From: Diadema setosum
Taxonomy: Eukaryota > Echinodermata > Echinoidea > Diadematoida > Diadematidae
Assembly (NCBI RefSeq): GCF_964275005.1
Contig: NC_092693.1
Location: 18,851,706-18,915,705, forward strand
Direction of reading: 5' to 3'
Length of the DNA stretch: 64,000 nt
Below the pieces are notes generated by a model. That model searched no databases. It was not told where the DNA came from and saw only the letters and a list, made by a program, of their open reading frames with translations. Made by a program: the position numbers and the translations under genes. Below are positions 59,428 to 64,000 of this stretch, in pieces (the first letter of the stretch is position 1; the number at the start of each line of letters is the position of its first letter).

Positions 59428-61440
59428 AGCTCGCTCGCTCCGCTCGCTCGCATTTAAGCGCTAAGCCATTCCCCTGATGTTGCTACCAGTGATTGACAGC
59501 AGTTGCGCCCGGTGCGCCCCCCCCCCCCCGCCTAATCTCCAAAGCAAAAAAAAAAAAATATATAGCTACAAATGGCAGTTTGGGGGACTGTAAGATGTCA
59601 AAATTTTTCAAGCTCGCTCGCTTCGCACACTCGCATTTAATCATTATGCCATTCTCATGATGTTGCTGCCAGTAATTGCCAGCAGTTTTCGCCCGGTGCT
59701 CCCCCCCCCCTTAATCTCCACAGCGAAAAACATAGCTACAAACGGCAGTTTTGGGACTGTAAGATGTCAAAATTTTGAAGCTCGCTTCACTCACTCGCAT
59801 TTAATCATTATGCCATTCTCCTGATGTTGCTGCCAGTTATTGCCAGCAGTTTTCGCCCGGTGCTCCCCCCCCCTTAATTTCCAAAGCGAAAAATATAGCT
59901 ACAAACGGCAGTTTTGGGACTGTAATAAGTCAAAATTTTCAAGCTCGCTCGCATTTAATCATTATGCTATTCTCCTGATGTTGCTGCCAGTTATTGCCAG
60001 CAGTTTTCGCCCGGTGCTCCCCCCTTAATTTCCAAAGCGAAAAATATAGCTACAAACGGCAGTTTTGGGACTGTAATAAGTCAAAATTTTCAAGCTCGCT
60101 CGCTTCGCTCGCTCGCATTTAATCATTATGCCATTCTCCTGATGTTGCTGCCAGTAATTGCCACCAGTTTTCGCCCGGTGCTCCCCCTTAATTTCCAAAG
60201 CGACAAAATACAGCCACAAACGACAGTTTGGGGGAATGTAAAATGTCAAAATTTTCAAGCTCACTCGCTTCGCTCGCTCGCATTTAATCGTTATGCCATT
60301 CTCCTGATGTTGCTGCCAGTACGAACTGCCAGCAGTTGCGCCCTGTGCGCCCCCTTAATTTCCAAAGCGAAAAAATACAGCCCAAAACGGCAGTTTTTTA
60401 CTGTAAAATGCCAAAATTTTCAAGCTCGCTCGCTTCGCTCGCTCGCATTTTATTGTTATGCCATTCTCTTGATGTTGCTGTCAGTAATTGCCAGCAGTTT
60501 CACCCGGTGCCCCCCCCCCTTAATTTCCAAAGCTAAAAATAAAGCTACAAACGGCAGTTTTGGGACTGTAATAAGTCAAAAACTTTGAAGCTCGCTCGCT
60601 CCGCTCACTCGCTCAATCATTATGCCATTCTCCTGATGTTGCTGCCAGTAATTGCCAGCAGTTTTCGCCCGGTGTGCCTCCCCTTAATTTCCAAAGCGAA
60701 AAAATGCAGCTACAAACGACATTGTCTGGGATTGCAAAATGTCAAAATTTTAAGACTCGCTTGCTCCGCTTGCTCGCATTTAATCGCTATGGCATTCTCC
60801 TGATGTTGCTGCCAGTGATTGACAGCAGTTGTGCCCGGTGCGTCCCCTTTAATTTCCAAAGCGAAAAATATAACTACAAATGGCAGTTTTGGGGACTGTA
60901 AGATGTCAAAATTTTCAAGCTCGCTCGCTTCGCACACTCGCATTTAATCATTATGCCATTCTCATGATGTTGCTGCCAGTAATTGCCACCAGTTTTCAGT
61001 TTTCGCCCGGTGCTACCCCTTAATTTCCAAAGCTAAAAATAAAGCTACAAACGGCAGTTTTGGGACTGTAAAATGTCAAAATTTTCAAGCTCACTCGCTT
61101 CGCTCGCTCGCATTTAATCGTTATGCCATTCTCCTGATGTTGCTGCCAGTACGAACTGCCAGCAGTTGCGCCCTGTGCGCCCCCCTTAATTTCCAAAGCG
61201 AAAAACATACAGCCCAAAACGGCAGTTTTTTTTTACTGTAAAATGTCAAAATTTTCAAGCTCGCTCGCTTCGCTCGCTCGCATTTAATTGTTATGCCATT
61301 CTCTTGATGTTGCTGTCAGTAGTAATTGCCAGCAGCTTCACCCGGTGCCCCCCCCCCCCTTAATTTCCAAAGCGGACAAAATACAGTCACAAACTGCAGT
61401 TTTGGGACTGTAAAATGTCACAATTTTCAAGCTCGCTTGT
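59428..61440. repeat. Tandem array, about 13 monomers of about 167 bp
   Basis: Monomers begin AGCTCGCTCGC or close variants at about 59428, 59611, 59779, 59942, 60093, 60258, 60423, 60589, 60753, 60918, 61088, 61258 and 61430. Each has GCTCGCTTCGCTCGC-type palindrome, ATGCCATTCTCCTGATGTTG, TTGCCAGCAG and a short C-run before TTAATTTCCAAAGCG. Open frames of up to 148 codons through the array are by-products of the period. Confidence 0.92.
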
Positions 61441-61517
61441 AACAGTTTGTCAGAAATATATCACTCTCCTCCCACTTTATATTTCATGCAAAAGAGTGAG
61501 ACATCCGATCCCTGTAA

Positions 61518-61549
<32 letters not shown>

Positions 61550-62335
61550 GGTTACCAAGCTTCTCTCACCCCCCGTCCCCCTCAAGGCTGCGCCGGTTCG
61601 GTTATGGGCTTGTAATCGTGGTGATGGTGACTATCGCCGATCATCCCCCCCACTCCTCAGTATGGATTTACGCCGTTGAAAGAGACGCGTCTCTTTCCAC
61701 CTCCGTGGGTATAATAATTATCTTGCCTGGTCCGCTGTAAAATGCGTACTGAAGTACAAAGTAGTTGTGAACATAGATTGCCATAGCATAAAATGGGGAT
61801 TGTCATATGGCTATCGGAGACGAAGGTTAGTTCTTAGTCTGCTGCACTCGTGGCTTGCGTTGCGCACTGGTTGTGGATTCCGATGCGACGCGACGCGACG
61901 CGACTTACATTGTGTACACAATCATGTACTGCATAACTGTCCGATCCGTCAAATCCAATTCGACGCGATGCACATCTGGCTGACAAGGGGATAAGGTTAT
62001 CCTGTTTTGGAGTCACTCTAGCGGCTCACACTAAATCATTTAGGTAAGAAACTAATAAGTTAATTCGTGAATGAGTTAACTGGTTCCTAGCTGCTTAGTT
62101 AAATTGCACTCTAGAATTAGATTCCTAACATTGGCTTAGCTAATAAGGGGTGTCAGGTGTGGGCTTCCGCCTTTGGAATAGCAGTCATTGATATATTACA
62201 GTCCCGCGTATTGAAGTAGCTGTTGCAGTGTTGGCCTAGCCTGACCATGTCGACCGCTGTGCTTTGCACAGCAGTCTGACATAATTAATGTGATAGTGTT
62301 TAAACGTTGTAAACGATTGTCGCTTTTGACGGAAA
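61441..62335. other. Spacer with short tandem runs
   Basis: (TG)n followed by about 19 G at 61519-61552, and a CGACG tandem run at 61884-61903. No gene recognised. Confidence 0.5.
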
Positions 62336-62339
62336 AATG

Positions 62340-63455
62340 GCAAAATCGTGAAATAGGCCCCACCGCAGTGTGCGTGCACGCGTGCGATAGCAAGCAAGGG
62401 TAGGTCCTAGCTAGCTAGGGTTAGGGTTAGGGTTTATTAGGGTTAACTCCGTTAACTCGTTTGGTAGGCCAAAATTAACCGTTACTGGCGTTAGGGTTGT
62501 AAATTATGGTTAGGCCTAAATTGGCTGTTAAATTAGTCGAGGGACATTAGGGAGTCCTTCCGAGAATAAAAAACGGGAGAAAGGGAGGACGAAAGATGCT
62601 TTAAATGCTGTGGAAATCGGCCCCACCGCTGTATCAATCTCGCGTAAACGCCGTTTGGTGGGGCTGCATTAATCTTGATCTTGATCTTGATGGTGTACGT
62701 TGATCAGCCCTGGTAGAGCAACACTCAACTTCACGAGTATGGTAGCCCTACTAGTACTACATATCGACCACCCTTATTGAAACCGACCGCGTATAATTCG
62801 CGCACTGAACACTGTAGTACGCACTTCTCTGCGCGCAAAGCACACAGTATAAAAATGGATTGGCTTTGAATGTAGATGAGGATGGTGTGGGAAAACGCGA
62901 TAATTAACTGTTCATTAATGGTTTTAATCAAGGGCAAAATTTCGAATGAATATTTTCACCGAATCGTAATGACAGCACAATGTAATGTCTATGGAAGTTT
63001 CTAAAAGGCTTCTAAAAAGCTTCGTACAACATGGTGTTCAATACAACTCGGTTTGCGTACATTGTCAATGCAAAAACAGCGGTCGATCCTAACAACGCGA
63101 TTTACCGCGGGGAGCTGAAACGAGGCCACACAAGTTCGTCGGCGATATTTTTGCACTGAAACTTCGAATCGAAAAGGGAACAACAGCATTTGATAGAGCT
63201 GGATTTTCTCAATCACGTAGGTCAAGTTTTTTACGTGAATTTCAGTGTTAAATATTCTTATCTAGCAAATAAACATTAGGCGGTCGATTAGTAGTAGGTC
63301 CAACCATATACTGTGGAAGGAAGCCCCGCCGCCGGCCACCGTGCTTACCTACCGATGAACGCCACACGGTGGGGCTGAACTCACGAGTATAAACAGGCGA
63401 GCCGCCGTAGTATTAGTACGGACACGCAGTGGTGGGGCCTATTTCACGAGTATGC
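62340..63455. repeat. Inverted cluster of GGCCCCACC / TTCACGAGTAT motifs
   Basis: GTGAAATAGGCCCCACCGC near 62348 is mirrored by GTGGTGGGGCCTATTTCACG near 63428. Between them are GGCCCCACCGCTG (62614), TTTGGTGGGGCTG (62654) and CGGTGGGGCTGAACTCACG (63367). CACGAGTAT also occurs near 62733. It may be one decayed inverted-end element or a motif cluster. No gene is visible inside. Confidence 0.5.
62414..62447 (+). repeat. Short interstitial TTAGGG run
   Basis: Four TTAGGG-like words, two of them adjacent. Too short to be a telomere. Confidence 0.7.
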
Positions 63456-64000
63456 CGGAAAAATCACATAAAATGTCTTTTATTTTGTTTGATTTTAACA
63501 GTAAGATGATTTTTACCACTCACCTACATTGTACATCGTATTTTGTTGATGAGCGAGTTGAATTTGGTGTTTTTACATCCAGACCTTTAAAATTGTTGAA
63601 TTTTTCGTAGGAAAGATTGTGCGCTGATTCACAAAATCAACGAACTACCACAAACACTCAACCGGAAGTACCGTCCCAGTGGTAACATTTTACGTATGCC
63701 TGTGCGTTTTGTGTGTTACGTAAAGCTTGTCATCTGCTACGTTTTGTACATGTATTTCCGCGCATGCTGCTCTCATGATCTGACCTTTGCTGCGTCACTT
63801 CGCTCTGACAAGGTCATGACCTAGTCGGGGCGATTAGGTCATATGAACTTTTCCGACTCGCTACGTTGTAGTATACAAGAGTGATTGCCATTCAAATAAC
63901 ACGCAGAAGATGAGGAGTGCAGCAGTACGGACGCTTATAGACCTGATTTTAATCACGGATTTGGGTGGGTTTTTGACGTAATTTTTTTTTTTTTAATCAC
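63456..64000. other. Right edge, no recognised gene
   Basis: CpG-bearing DNA at 63620-63900 with no open frame that I can support. Confidence 0.45.

Noticed and set aside
60142-60588. 148-codon open frame in the tandem array, with similar frames on both strands
   Set aside because: It follows the 167-bp period, changes frame between monomers and shows no protein-like conservation.
62414-62447. Telomere or subtelomere
   Set aside because: Only about four TTAGGG words, with ordinary repeats on both sides.
1-64000. LTR retrotransposons, retroviral or Polinton-type elements
   Set aside because: I found no paired direct long terminal repeats and no capsid, protease, integrase or envelope motifs. 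All reverse transcriptase pieces have LINE-type motifs.

Overview
The window looks like a gene-poor, repeat-saturated stretch of animal nuclear DNA, most likely from an echinoderm and perhaps a sea urchin. The reasons are AT-rich DNA with introns and poly-pyrimidine splice acceptors, frequent AGGCCTA-type words, dispersed repeats of the kind common in marine invertebrates, and two foldback transposons built like the TU elements described from sea urchin. I saw no bacterial-style genes, rRNA, recognisable tRNA, CRISPR array or LTR/retroviral element.

Layout. Positions 1-38860 hold three copies of one composite repeat block: A (1-3768), B (4572-33074, split by many insertions) and C (33075-38860). 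Each carries LINE 3' remnants, a fragment of a Harbinger transposase gene and all or part of a plus-strand LINE reverse transcriptase. Comparing the copies gives empty sites for several insertions found only in B: a 982-bp long-TIR MITE (6077-7058), a 1182-bp TIR element (9420-10601), a 157-bp MITE (11479-11635), a 2.5-kb element full of GATACGTTACC motifs (13659-16178), a 6.5-kb stretch (16647-23127) and a whole Harbinger transposon (23801-32961).

The Harbinger transposon is the main coding content. It has matching ends, a 3-bp TTA target duplication and two convergent genes: a spliced 654-residue MADF-BESS DNA-binding protein on the plus strand and a two-exon 427-residue DDE transposase on the minus strand with all three catalytic residues. 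In this superfamily the DNA-binding partner helps bring the transposase to the element ends, so the pair looks like a complete transposition unit.

From 38.9 kb to 44.8 kb lie a LINE remnant, a fragment of an uncharacterised invertebrate protein family, two GC-rich palindromic MITEs and a GAGACGTCTC-rich MITE. Two foldback elements follow (45129-47985 and 55312-58236), each with arms made of 15-bp tandem repeats and with 7-8 bp flanking repeats. Between them are a TTAA-flanked MITE, repeated 1.5-kb units and another LINE remnant. A 13-monomer array of about 167 bp per unit fills 59428-61440. The last 2.5 kb is richer in CpG and carries a cluster of inverted GGCCCCACC motifs. The only possible host gene I can support is a three-exon piece on the minus strand at 21837-22656.
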